Shown: piece after piece, positions 11,748 through 25,700 of the stretch
Numbering within the stretch: position 1 is the first letter of the stretch
How the letters are laid out: each line of letters opens with the position of its first letter
Assembly (NCBI GenBank): GCA_003313425.1
Contig: NHZP01000035.1
Location: 124,001 to 188,000 of the forward strand
Source: Pseudopyrenochaeta lycopersici
Lineage: Eukaryota; Ascomycota; Dothideomycetes; Pleosporales; Pseudopyrenochaetaceae
Direction of reading: 5' to 3'
DNA length: 64,000 nucleotides
The notes under the pieces: model-generated
Told to the model about the DNA's origin: nothing
What the model saw: only the letters and a program-made list of their open reading frames with translations
Databases searched by the model: none
Made by a program: the position numbers and the translations under genes

Positions 11748-13566
11748 TGATGAGGCGTGTGCTTAACATTTTGTTTTATCACTTAAAAATCATGACTAGC
11801 CAATTAAGGCTATGGCTTCACGTCTATTGTTGTAAATTCATATATTCTCCCCTATGAATTTAAAATCCTTAAGTCATAAATTGGGCACACTTGCGTTCTG
11901 GCATAATCAACAATCATGCCATTAAAAGTATACATCGGAAAGGTTTAGTGAATTGTGTCATATCACATGAACTTACCATTTGAAATTTGGAAATATTTCC
12001 AGAGAGTAATGCAGCTCTACGCCTACAGCCACATTTACCTCTTTAATTACGCCCCATATTGACCAATGTAACGTGTTCAAGGTATTGAGATAGATACTAG
12101 ATCGCTACGAAGGATACTTCTTTCTAAAACAAACCCTTCTAAAACCTTGCATTCATAAGATACCACAGATTCAGTACTCAAAATGCCTCAACTCATGGCA
12201 CCAACCCTGTCTAGCGAATTCCAAGTCGTCGTGTCGACGCCATTTTCTGGTACGTGATGTCCGAGCTGGGCAAATTATTCATTTAGGATGTCAATAATTT
12301 ATTGCTTCCAGGCCCACCAGCCCATCAGATCGAAGTCATCGGAGAATCCAACCGGTCAGCAAACATTGACCAAACGCAGTATAATGGCAGCGCAAAATAC
12401 TAAGAGAAAAATTAGGGCCGTGTCCCGTTAAGCTACATTTCAACATGGCAGTCTTCAACGGCCTTATCCTCGGCCCTCATATAAAAATCCACAATCGCTA
12501 TTACTTGCTGAGACTGCGGGCTAACCAAACCACAGGGACGATGCCCGCGAAGTCATGTCCCTCACTTCCGATCTTCATGGCTTTCCCTCTCACAGTTCAA
12601 AAGGTATCTACGGCAACGATGTAAAGCTAGACTTATCACTTCAGGAATTCACTAGAGTAAAGCGACCCATCGACTTCCAGGGTTGAGATTGCTGGGGAGC
12701 AGAAGAATGTCTTCAAAAGGATTGCTGATAGCATTGAGGCGCACGCGAGGCAGTTTGCCGAGCAGGACTCTCTTGTGTAAGAAGCTATCTATAACTTGTA
12801 GGTGAAAAGGCAAGAGTCCTATCAACATGGAACCCACTATATTTCATGATATAGATTGAACTCAATTGTATTAAATTTTTTCAGTCTATCAGCTGAGTCA
12901 ATTGGAAGATCGCAAACTGCCGCTTTCCACAATTGTACACCGACTCTGCCTTCATTGAAAACTGTATGGATCGCCCAAGTGAAGCGAAGCGAAGAATACC
13001 GCCAACAACAACAAAATCCAACTATATCCACACTCTGCTTGCCATTGCCAGCCGAATTTCTTATCCACAGGTCTATATTCACTTCAAACGTGAGAAATAA
13101 ATTGCTACCATTAGTACATCATTGAATGCACTAGAAATATTTGTAATGCAGGTTTTCGCAGCTATAGATGATACAGTGAAGTTATTAATTCTTGGAGCGA
13201 GGTTCCGTGGGGAGGACTTTTGCATAACGAGAATGGCCCAATTAAATCAAAGTTGTAGTGTCACATCAACGTAATTGACTCGCCAGTATAGAAAGACCGG
13301 GAGGTAGGTCACCCAACAACAGGAGGAAGCATAAAGTTGAAGAGCAGAAAAAATAATATGGATCTCGTGCTATAACGGATTCAAGCTACACAAGGCAGAA
13401 AGCAGAGCAAAGGAAATTGGTCCCAAGCCCACATCATAAGAACCAGTACAACAAACTTGAAGGTATCCTAGCAACAAAACAAAAATGAACAAGTTAGGTG
13501 AGCATCCTGGACAAGAAATTTCGTTCTCTCTGACAATGATGTCGACTTGTCCCGAAATCCGACGCT
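11748..13566. other. intergenic stretch with a possible gene remnant
   Basis: About 1.8 kb between the pectate-lyase-like gene and the convergent phospholipase D. Apart from the possible broken small gene at 12183-12779, nothing was found. Open frames at 12837-13125 on both strands overlap each other and have no domain character. Confidence 0.5.
12183..12779 (+). pseudogene. possible broken small multi-exon gene
   Basis: From ATG at 12183 a short exon ends at a GTACGT donor (about 12251); TTCCAG precedes an in-frame second exon reading PPAHQIEVIGESN; then a CACAG acceptor (about 12535) precedes RDDAREVMSLTSDLHGF; and a last segment reads VEIAGEQKNVFKRIADSIEA and ends LV-stop at 12779. The pieces read like a real soluble helical protein of about 90-100 aa. 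However, the junction before VEIAGEQ is off by one base with any GT-AG choice I could find, so either a frameshift has broken it or an exon was missed. I recognise no family. A chance arrangement is possible. Confidence 0.27.
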
Positions 13567-16168
13567 TCAAGTGTAGACACTCTCTGTGAATTTGTTGACC
13601 TGCAACCCCTTCTCGGCCAACTCAGCATTCTCCAAAAACCTCATCGACATCCATACAAGATGGCCTTTTATCCTATCCAACTCCTGTCTAATTTCCTTTA
13701 CCGGTCGAACCTTGTCATACAAATGGCCCTGCTTGTGATCCGTATCTGACTTAGGGTTTGGCGTGAACGCATCGTAGTCGTCGAATGTGAGGATATTGTC
13801 ATCGGGGTCGGCATGGAAAAGTGATCGGAACACTTCGGTGTTGACGGTGGCACGCTCGCACCATGTATCCCACAATTTAGGTGAGAGAGGATCGGAGACA
13901 AAGTCTGCTTCTGGGCCAGGCATGTCGTCATTAGGAGAGTTCTCGCCAGGCGGCTGTGCGTTGGGGTCTTCTGAGCCGTCGAGAGTCTGAGGAGGAAGCA
14001 GACCAAGATGTTCACGCCACAAACTACTTCGAAGTTGGTGGGCAAGGCGCGCGGCTTTGTAAGGCTGTCCATTCATTTCGATCTCGACTTCGTCCCGATC
14101 CTGCAGAACGATGGCGATCTCTGAGTCGTGGAACCCTAGTTGTGAGCGGTCGTTGATGTTAGAAGAACCACAGATCACGTATTTTTCGTCGATGATGCAA
14201 AGTTTGGCGTGAATGTAGAGTTCTTCCTGGAAGAAATGTTGCTTCTCTTCTTCTGGGTCACCGTCCCATTCTTCGGTACTGGGCTTCTTGTCATTCAGCA
14301 TGGCATCGTCCGCGATCGAGTCAGGGTCAATAAGGCCACCCTGATCACCTAAACCAACGTCGTCCTCGTCTCCAGCAAATTTCTTCCTCAACTCGGCTGC
14401 ATGCCGTCGTGCCTCTTCGCCACTTTGCTCAAGTGGGGCCTCCAGTTCTTCGATTTCAGCTTGCTCTAGATCCATGTAGCTCATGCCAGACTGCTCCTCA
14501 CGCTTCTTAAGTTGTGGGGTAATGTTGATACGATCGTACGAACGAAGATTAAAAAAGAAGATGTATTTTTCTGGATCCACCCCCTGGGCTTTGATTCGCT
14601 CAAATATGCTTTCTTCTCCACGGCATATACTTTTGAATTGGTAGTCCATGATTGCCCTTGTCCCCGCTGCGGCATTTTCTCGTAGGTCTCCTGCAAAACC
14701 TGGTACAGCTGGAATGATGACGATGATTTTGAAATTGCGCCCTTCCTTCGCGGCCTTTACAATGGCATGTACCATGGCAGCCCCTATCTGGTTGTGGACT
14801 GCATTTTCGTCGCGTTTGCTGGTGGCAGTGATGAAGAATTGGTTCTCAATGTACACATAGTGCTGGGCGTTGCGGATGAGTTCACAATAGGCGTTCTGAA
14901 TGCTCTGCTCGTGCGGTAGAATACCCATACTCCAGTCTGCACTACTTCGGACGATTTGAGCATGTACTGTGCCTCGATTGTCAAGATTCTTTGTGCTCAG
15001 CTGCGTTAAAGGATGATGGGTGTAGCCACCGACTGGGAACTTTGGTCTTTGCACACCGACCAGGTCTTCATCCTCGCCTTCTCGCCCCTCCAGAGTGAGC
15101 CAATCGTATCTTTCATCGCGTTTGTACTTGTCTCGCTTCATGAAATTCCACCGCAAGACAAAGTGTTCCGCAATGTCGTACACAGCCGGGCCGATGACAC
15201 CCATAGCAACATCATGCCAAGGCATTCGGCCGTACTCAAGTTTGTTGAGCTTATTCGACTTCCAGTCATCGACACCCTCGAAATCTAAGATACGGTTGTT
15301 GTTGAAATCTTGGCCTGGGAAGATCTGATTCTGAATGCCTGAAGGATGGACATCAGCCAGTGGATGTTGCTTATTGTCCCAGCGTCCATAACAAAGGTCC
15401 AGCCCGCCAATGAAAGCCATGGCGTAGTCGATGACGATGAATTTCTCATGGTGAGCCCAGTAGAACGTCATGTCTGAAGCATTCTCGAAGACATTGTGGT
15501 CCGGATGTCTCATGACTTTGATATTCCCATACCCAGGTTCTCCTTCCTCGAACATACCCATGAGAGCCTTCTTGGTATGTTGGCTGTTGCACGTAAGTGC
15601 TGCGGTCACCTTCGCACGTGTCAGCTACCGTGAGTTTGCCTTTGAATACATATCTTACCTCCTTGTACACAGAAACGTAAATTTTGACACCAGCTTGTGC
15701 TCGCCGCTTGAGCACCTGATCCAATCGGAATTTTTGGTTGTAGAAAGGCGGTCGTTTCAAGAAGAGTTCAGGGCTTAGCCACCAATCCGCAATGTAAATG
15801 GTCTCTTGCGCCTTCTCCAAGGCTTCGGCAACAGCCCAGAAGTAATCCCTGCCATCAACATACCACTTCACAATGTTGCCTTCTCTCTCTGGGGCAAAGC
15901 TGGTGAATCGGTGGTTCTCCGCGATTTTACTCCTCTTGTCATCCGTCTTTTGCTCATGCTCCTCGTCATGGCGATGGTTTGCGTTGAAAAGGTTGGTAAA
16001 CTTGCCGACCTTGTGTTTTGCATGGACCGCTTTGATATGAACGTCTTTCAATTTTGTCTTATCGAGCTTCTCTTGTACTTCCTGCAGTTTCTCACTCGCC
16101 CGGTGATTGAAAGGGTGGAAAAGTTTCTCTTTCAGCCCGCGTTTCCCCGCATCACTTGTTCCAGACAT
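13567..16168 (-). CDS. phospholipase D, HKD superfamily
   Basis: Two exons (15659-16168, 13567-15609; intron 49 nt) give 850 aa. The acceptor CGAAG at 15610-15612 was chosen because it restores the family string VYKEVTAALTC. It hydrolyses phosphatidylcholine-type lipids to phosphatidic acid. Both catalytic HxKxxxxD motifs are intact: H224-K226-D231 (HHEKFIVID) and H637-K639-D644 (HAKLCIID), each followed by GG or GSSNINDRS. The N-terminus is basic and helical; IADWWLSPELFLKRPP precedes the first HKD half. I see no PX or PH domain, unlike yeast Spo14, so it fits the shorter fungal PLD type. An acidic linker (about residues 560-630) separates the halves, and the tail is acidic. No signal peptide: cytosolic or membrane-associated. 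Confidence 0.93.
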
Positions 16169-18072
16169 CTTTTGAGGACGTGCGCACGGATTGCAACGCG
16201 ACGGCTACAACAAGGAAAGGTGAGACGCGCAAGAGAGACTGAAGGCTGATGCTTTGCGTCAAGAAGCAATGTCGCGTGTGCACTGGGGTCTTGTACATCC
16301 ACGGAGCAGTCGCCAAACCTGTATTCACTGGATGGTACTTGGCAGTTTCGACCAGGGTAGCACGATTGCTGCGGAAGGAATGGATCACGGGTTAGCATGA
16401 CATCATTCTCTAGGCCGCTTCCGGCCTGTACTTATGGACTCTCGCCAAAGACAATTGCGGCTGACACTTAACTAGGCAGGACGGATTATTTGACCAATGC
16501 CATCGTCGTGTCTAAGGTGCGGAAACCTCGATCAGATACGACGCTGCGGTCCAGTCGCACAGTACTCGCTGTGCTCTGCCCCTCCATGCAGCCTCCGGCA
16601 GCGCATTCCGACCCTTGCAAAAACAAGCTTTTTGACAAGAGAACCACTGAACTGCCTCCAACATATTTGATTGCTGTACTTGCTTCACCCACGCATCGCT
16701 TTTGCAATATTCGAAAAGGCTGTTTTGGAGCGCCAGTAAAACATCATGAGTTTTTGACTTCCATAACCGAGGTACAACACGACTGTGTCCCTTTCCCAGC
16801 ACTCGCATCAACCTCAGCAAGGTGCAAACGTGACAGCCCAGTGCTCCTTCATTCGTCTGAGAATCATCTATTGCACGACAGGCAACGCTGGCATTAGGTG
16901 AGGCATGCAGAAATAAAAGTCAAAGAACACTCCTATATATGTTATTATGCATACTTCAAGCAAGAACGTGACGTATGGACACTCCTTCTGAGAATGCACT
17001 CAAGGCGCGAAATACTTAGAACCACCAAAAGGCCCCGCAGCAAGATCACCCACATTGGCCCTAGCATCAAAATCACAAACTGTACTTCGACAATCTTCAC
17101 TAGTCTGGCTCAGTCCGATGCGTCTATTTAAATACCATTTATTGGCAACCGATATAGGAATTGGTCCTCCTCGATACGTTCATCACAGCCATCCGGATTC
17201 TTCGTAAGGATATATCGAACCAATTGCGGAGCTATATCTGCAGAGACCAAGACCTCAAAGCGATAGACTATAAAGACTTATATCTTATGTGCCCGTCTAG
17301 CGGACATTTAAGTTCTCCAGGGCTCAGTAGTTGACCCCGTCCTCGCACTCTTGCGCTCTCAATCCAGTTTCCTAATCTATGGCATACTCCCACATTTCAT
17401 CAGCGTAATCAATATTTGGTTTGAAGTACAAGGTTTTGGTCGTCAGCCCTCCCCTTCATGAGATATGAGCGATTTGTGCAAGCCCAATGAGCGGTGTTCA
17501 AGACTAGAAAGAACTTATGGTTGCTAAATTTATTGTTGCAACAGCTCGAATACGTCGGGCAATTAGCACTGAGACTATTTGGAATTTGCATCACTTTGGT
17601 TGGTGATCATTGAGCAATTTAATAGGAGCCTTTCGCAATCCAAATCATAGTCCTCATTCCAACTCGTCTCTTTCACACGCTACAAGTCTGAAATTCTAAG
17701 CAAGAACATGCTTGTACATTGCTTCAAAAAACTGTTCAGATCGAGTATGCGTTTTAATCTTATCCTATTTTGCAGCACCCATCGACCTCGTGATGAAGCT
17801 GCTTGAAGTTCAACGCGTATGTAGTCAACTACTGAGGCTATGGTCGTTGCGCAAAGTCGTGAGTCGTAAATCATGAATCATAAAGCTGTAAGGCATGGAA
17901 GCATGGTACTCTAAAACTCCTCGCTTAATAAAGCATTGCACTCAACCAGATTCCAAAGAGCTCAGAATGCTCCTTTTGCCCAGAGAGAGCATAATGAAGC
18001 CTAGAAACTCACCGATTACTAAAGACAGAGTTGCTTTCATGTTGTCGCTGGTGTCCATAGTACTGAGCGAGC
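16169..18072. other. intergenic stretch, no supportable gene
   Basis: About 1.9 kb. The longest frame (16490-16897, +, 135 aa) has a frame on the opposite strand over the same bases and no domain character. No tRNA or repeat was recognised. The first few hundred bases are likely the promoter and 5' leader of the phospholipase D gene. Confidence 0.5.
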
Positions 18073-19354
18073 TCACACAACCACCGGCCAACCGTTTTGG
18101 AATTCGAGGTAGTTGTACCCGAAGAAGAATTGATCGGCTTCATAGCCAATACTTGGGCGTACTGTGATGTTTTCAGCTGTTGTAACCTAGCAACTAGGAC
18201 TATGCCTACCATAGTGATAATACATCACCGTACGCCCAGTCTCTGGATGTTCGATGATACCTTGCCCACCGGGTGCATAAATATCTCCATGACTGGCGAG
18301 AATCGTGGTTCCTCCACTCTCCGTCAAGCAGTTTCTCCCCCGTCTGTCAAAGTACGGTCCGGTAATCGACTTAGACCGGCATACGACAACATGATATTCA
18401 TCGCCAGGCGGAACGAGATCATTCTCAGACCTGCAGCACTGACCAACGGAGAAAAAGATGTAATAACATTCTTTAAACTTGTGCATAGTTGCTCCCTCCA
18501 CGACTGCGGAGTTGACGGTTGTGTTGCCTATGATGTTAGTGATGTCACTTTCCTGGCCGCCCCACGCGATCATGTCTGTACGGTCATTGAACTCGACTTG
18601 TTGGATGCCACTCCAGTAACTACCGAAGGTGAAATAGGTGGGTGCCTCAGGGTTCTCTTGGAAGACATAAGGGTCGATGAGGTTGTATCGTTCGTTCTGT
18701 GGGAGCCCGATGGCGCCATGGTCTGTCCAGGTGCCTGGTTCTAGGGACTCGGAGGTCGCGACTCCAATCTCGGAGTGATGGGAGTAGATGAAAGAAACAG
18801 AATAGTGACAATAATAAAGGTTGTCGCGCTTGGATATGGAGGGGGCCTGGTATTAGAGTAAGCGACCAGGAATCAAATGGTGAACTCCGATGCAGCAAGA
18901 ACGAGAGAGTTACCCATATATCCTGATCTTCACGCAGAAAAATCTTTGTACCATTGTGGAGCAATGCACCCCGATATTCCCATGGACCGCTCAGAGAGGG
19001 CGCTGTAGCAACTGCTATATTGCCGCTGGTTGAAAATCTCCAATAAATTCCATCTACGTAAAGAACACTTGGATCGTGTATCCAAGAGCAATTGCCATGA
19101 CAAGGCTCTGGTTCTGGATAAATTCCCGAAAATGGCGGCCTACCATATGCTTGGGGGTCAGGGAGAGGTTGCGGCTGGGGTTGTGGCTGAGGTTGAAGTT
19201 GTGCTGCTGGTACCGGTACCGGTACCGGAGAACCTTGCGCACCTTGAAGGAGTATAGGGAGGAAAGTAGCACTGGTTATTATAAGAGATATTAATAGCGC
19301 TGAAGTAAACTTGGCTATATCTGAATCTCGTATAAAGTCTCTGAAATTCTTCAT
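18073..19354 (-). CDS. GH43 endo-1,5-alpha-L-arabinanase-like enzyme
   Basis: Three exons (18914-19354, 18210-18846, 18073-18161; introns 67 and 48 nt) give 388 aa. Start at MKNF (19354); in-frame ATGs at 19366 and 19426 would add 4 or 24 residues. A hydrophobic segment (about residues 18-37) is a signal peptide or type-II anchor. A Pro/Gln-rich linker (44-68, PQPQPQP) leads to the five-bladed propeller. The three GH43 acids are visible: base D94 (IHDPSV), D205 (LIDPYVF) and proton donor E264 (VVEGATM). HGDIYAPGGQG and the ending YNYLEFQNGWPVVV are typical of fungal arabinanases. It would cut alpha-1,5-arabinan side chains of pectin outside the cell. The last intron was placed by recovering that C-terminal blade. 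Confidence 0.9.
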
Positions 19355-20653
19355 TATTGAAATCATGATATAGAGCGGCAGTGTGGCGAATGTGGAAGAA
19401 AAGTACGTGGAAGGCAGGCAACCCATAGGAGCGCCGAGTTGACATTAAAAGTAAGTAAATGATGATGAAAATGCTTTCAAGGGTCACGCCGATACCTAGG
19501 TCAAAGTCTGCTGTGTTTGTAGAACCAAGTCATCAGACTGTAGAGAACAGCCAACAATACAACAACAGCCTTGAGCGGAGAGTGTTAATGGTAGCAACAG
19601 GAATTGGCTGCAAAACTTAGACAGGTGTTCAAAGGGTCAAATCGTATACATCCTATTGGCTATTCCTGGCACTATTCTGCCCACATTGATCTTAGCCAAG
19701 GCTCCGTATCAATGATTTGGAGTGAACTGTGACAACGTAGTAGAGTCACATGGTCAATTTTGACCTCTCATGATGCATTCCTATTATCTGGCAATCAAGA
19801 GCTGACGGTGATGGACGACTAGGGTTCACTGTCAGTACGCTGGTCAGGCGTCCAAATGAAGAGTGCCGTGCGACATAGTAGCTGCGCCGAGCCCTGACTA
19901 TAAGTCGACTTGCAGTCTTCAGAGATTCGGTTAGCATAGGCTTGTTAGGAGGGAACAAGGCAAAGTGGACAGGGATGCGTCGATTTTGGTGAGCATGTCG
20001 CTCGAGTCGTAAAAGTGATATGTCATGCCCGTTTTCAATGTGTGGCTCCTAATGGGAAGTCCACGTACCAAAATGTTGACTCGGGTGAGGACTTCTTGTG
20101 CAAACTGTGAGACGGTGCGCAATCGCATTACAGTTGGTCAATTTCCTAAACGGGATACACGGAGGTAAACCAAGCCCATTGCGTTGTGCAAAAAGCGTAA
20201 TTAGCATGTGATTGCTTCAGTACATGGTCCGGAGGGCCCGCGGTATATTGAAGTCCGCGTGATCACGAAACAGAGGTGGAGACGCCTCCGAGTCAAACCT
20301 TCCGGTTTGAGCGCAGCGTGGCTATAATAACATCATCCTTGTACTACAAAATATTACCCCAATCACTGTGCATATTCCACACTTTGAAACGGCCTGGTTC
20401 ACTTGAGGGCAATTGCGGCCAAAGCTAGGCCCAACACATCGGTTGAAAAGTGCTAGGGTGATGTGTAGTTGATCATTGTTCTAGGGTCATGATATAACCT
20501 GCGATTGCCGATGTGAATAGGCTCTAAGGCTCGATTCGAAACGGCATGTTTATTGTGGAACGGTGTGCCAAACTAAGTAAATAAAGCTCACTGTTTGTAT
20601 ACCTGCCTTTTGGGAGCGGTTCAGCTTTTATAACAGTGAAAAGCTATAGAAAT
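19355..20653. other. intergenic stretch, no supportable gene
   Basis: About 1.3 kb containing the promoter of the arabinanase gene. Minus-strand frames at 19746-19958 and 19931-20128 could be linked by a GTACGT donor but yield no recognisable protein. A short G+C-rich patch lies at 20225-20325. No RNA gene or repeat was recognised. Confidence 0.45.
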
Positions 20654-21621
20654 CTAATTAGATGCTTTGTATCCATCCACATCAGTGCTGTTGCTCCACT
20701 TCTCGAACTTCTTGACACTATCACGGTATGTGTCCAGCTTCTTATTGATGTTTGTATATCTGAAGTGGGTGCATAGAGTCAGTATGCATCTCAATTGCTG
20801 TTCTGTAACCAGGTTTTACGTACGCATCAGTACCGACTACGCATCGGATAGGTGGATCGTCCATGATTGCCAAATCATAAAACACTTTCGCGCCCTTGGT
20901 TGGATCCCCGGCCTGAGTGTGATGGCGGGCTTGTGCGTTTTTCTTCGCATCGATATGGTCGTATGCTGAATTCGTAACTTCACCAAATTCCATGCTGCGC
21001 CCTGACCAGTCTGTCCGGAAGCCGCCAGGTTCGATACATGTGAATTTGATACCCCACTCCGGCTTCACTTCCCTAGAGATTGCTTCTGTGAAACCTTCAA
21101 CTGCCCACTTACTAGCGCAGTAAATGGAGAAGTTGGGCACGCCTTTTGCAAGTCAGCTATACGCTCAACCTCAGGTGCACGCAAGAGGATCGTATACCAA
21201 GCTGGCCACCGATAGAGGTGATTTGTTGGATGACACCTCCAGTCTTCAGATCGCGCATGGTCTCCATCGCCTTCCTTGTGACGTCAACAAGACCAAAGAA
21301 GTTGATCTCCATTTGCTGCCTGATTTGCTGGTCTGACAATGTCTCAAATGGTCCACTAAGGCCGAAACCCGCATTGTTCACTACAACATCGATCCGCTTG
21401 AATTTCTTGATCGCGACATCGAAGGCTCTGTCGATTGAGTCTTTCTTTGTTACGTCAAGATCAACGAGGAGACTGTTGGACTCATTGGCGCCATCAAAAG
21501 ACAATTTTGAGCTATTGCGAGCAGTAGCGACAACGTGATCACCATTCTGGAGGACTATTTTGACAAGCTCCTCGCCAAATCCAGTAGAGGTGCCTGTAAT
21601 TAAGAAAACGCGGGGTGCCAT
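20654..21621 (-). CDS. short-chain dehydrogenase/reductase, classical type
   Basis: Three exons (21198-21621, 20824-21142, 20654-20759; introns 55 and 64 nt) give 282 aa. The second donor is GTACGT at 20823, found by requiring the family's C-terminus (KKLDTYRDSVKKFEKWSNSTDVDG). Motifs: TGTSTGFG (residues 9-16), VVNNAGFG for the NNAG site, and catalytic Y149-x3-K153 (YCASK). Arg in TARNSSKL after strand 2 favours NADPH. FxTDWxGRS after PGG is typical of the fungal oxidoreductase branch resembling YbbO-like proteins. The substrate is unknown; cytosolic. Stopping at the last in-frame stop without the third exon would lose the tail. Confidence 0.88.
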
Positions 21622-22415
21622 TTTGGTGTTGTAGGAAGCTGGAGATAAGAATACTGAGGGACTGGATTGGGAATGTCGTGGAGGTTGACAATTACGCCTT
21701 GAAGGTAGACCTTCCTTGGAGCTTCTTGACTGGCCCTGATATACCTCGAAGGGTCAGGCCGAGCTACGGCAATATGGCGTCTCGGGGTCACATCAAGCAG
21801 CATCGGGTCTGACGTAGCGTGGATACGCATGACCATCGGAGGTGAGCCCGACGAGAACATTAAGAAGTCGCAAGCGGGAAACGTCAGCTAATTACCGCGC
21901 TGAGTGCATCAATTGCCCCAACTAGGATTGTGCGACACAACGCTGCTGGAGATGTACAGTTAACGCCAGCTAACGCCGCCTCGCTTGTACTGGACTGACA
22001 ACAAGGCAAGAAGACTTGCGGGTATTCCGAGGTATTGTGACAAACGGGTTTAGGACATATCGACAGGACTTGATAGACAGGTCTATTGGGGAAGAAAGAG
22101 CACCAGTGCAGCCACGAATAGGGCAACAAAGACGTGGGATGTGGTCACTGTGCTAGACTCGAAGAGGAGATGTAATTGATTGGGAGCCATGAGAAGACGC
22201 GTGAGACGGAAGTAGACTAGCGTGCAACGCGCCTGGCCAATTTACGCGATTGTGCTTGCCAGCCTTGAATCTGCCCCTCCCGCAACACCAGGAGCACGAC
22301 CAGCCAGCAGCAATCCACATATAGATTTTACACGCCTTTGGACTGCCTGCATTCAAGACGCGAATTTGGTCCTACGCAACAGCTCGATCACGCGAAGCTG
22401 GTGCATTCTACAAAC
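21622..22415. other. divergent intergenic region between SDR and mcm3
   Basis: About 0.8 kb serving two divergently transcribed genes. Short frames only. The mcm3-proximal part holds a cluster of ACGCG cores, listed separately. Confidence 0.6.
22197..22394. promoter_or_regulatory. cluster of ACGCG (MCB-like) sites upstream of mcm3
   Basis: A full ACGCGT at 22197-22202 and four further ACGCG cores at 22227-22231, 22244-22248, 22358-22362 and 22390-22394, all within 220 bp of the mcm3 start. ACGCGT is the known MluI cell-cycle box bound by MBF (Mbp1/Swi6 in yeast, Res1/Cdc10 in fission yeast), which drives G1/S replication genes. Function here is inferred from sequence and target gene. Confidence 0.55.
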
Positions 22416-25243
<2,828 letters not shown>

Positions 25244-25700
25244 TATCGCTTGCGGGTCTGGTAATCATGCGCAAGGGGTACGATGTGATGATGAATGAGG
25301 CAAGTCTGGGGCTGGCGTACACAGGGCGTTCTGAATAGATACTTGAATCAGGATGGCTTCCTAGTAACGGGTAAAGACTTTTTGACCTTGGTAACTGGAT
25401 ACTGTTACACACTCGAGTGAAAGGCAATTTAACCAAGCCCGATCCGATGCTTGTGAGGAATGAGATAGATTTTGTGCACATCTCCTTATATAAATAACTA
25501 TGCAGTAAAACGGGTAGATCACGGATCCAGCGTATCTGCCAGTTTCCATCCATTCGAAGATGTACCTTTTTAGAGCGCCATACATGAAGTTTGTCAGAGT
25601 AGCAATATGACCTAGATGTCTCAGGCCCCCAAACAAATGTCGTACATCATAAAAGACCCAGAAAATCTAAACCAGCATCGACTTCTAACAAGGGGGTCAA
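25244..25700. other. convergent 3' regions of mcm3 and pms1
   Basis: A 457-bp gap holding the 3' ends of two convergent genes. Frames on the minus strand (25209-25636) have no domain character. Confidence 0.6.

Noticed and set aside
16490..16897. 135-aa plus-strand frame upstream of phospholipase D
   Set aside because: Overlapped by a comparable minus-strand frame; no domain, no splice-linked continuation.
9068..22415. Idea of a linked pectin-degradation gene cluster
   Set aside because: Only two of the genes here are pectin enzymes, separated by a phospholipase D and 6 kb, with no shared regulator or transporter; adjacency may be chance.
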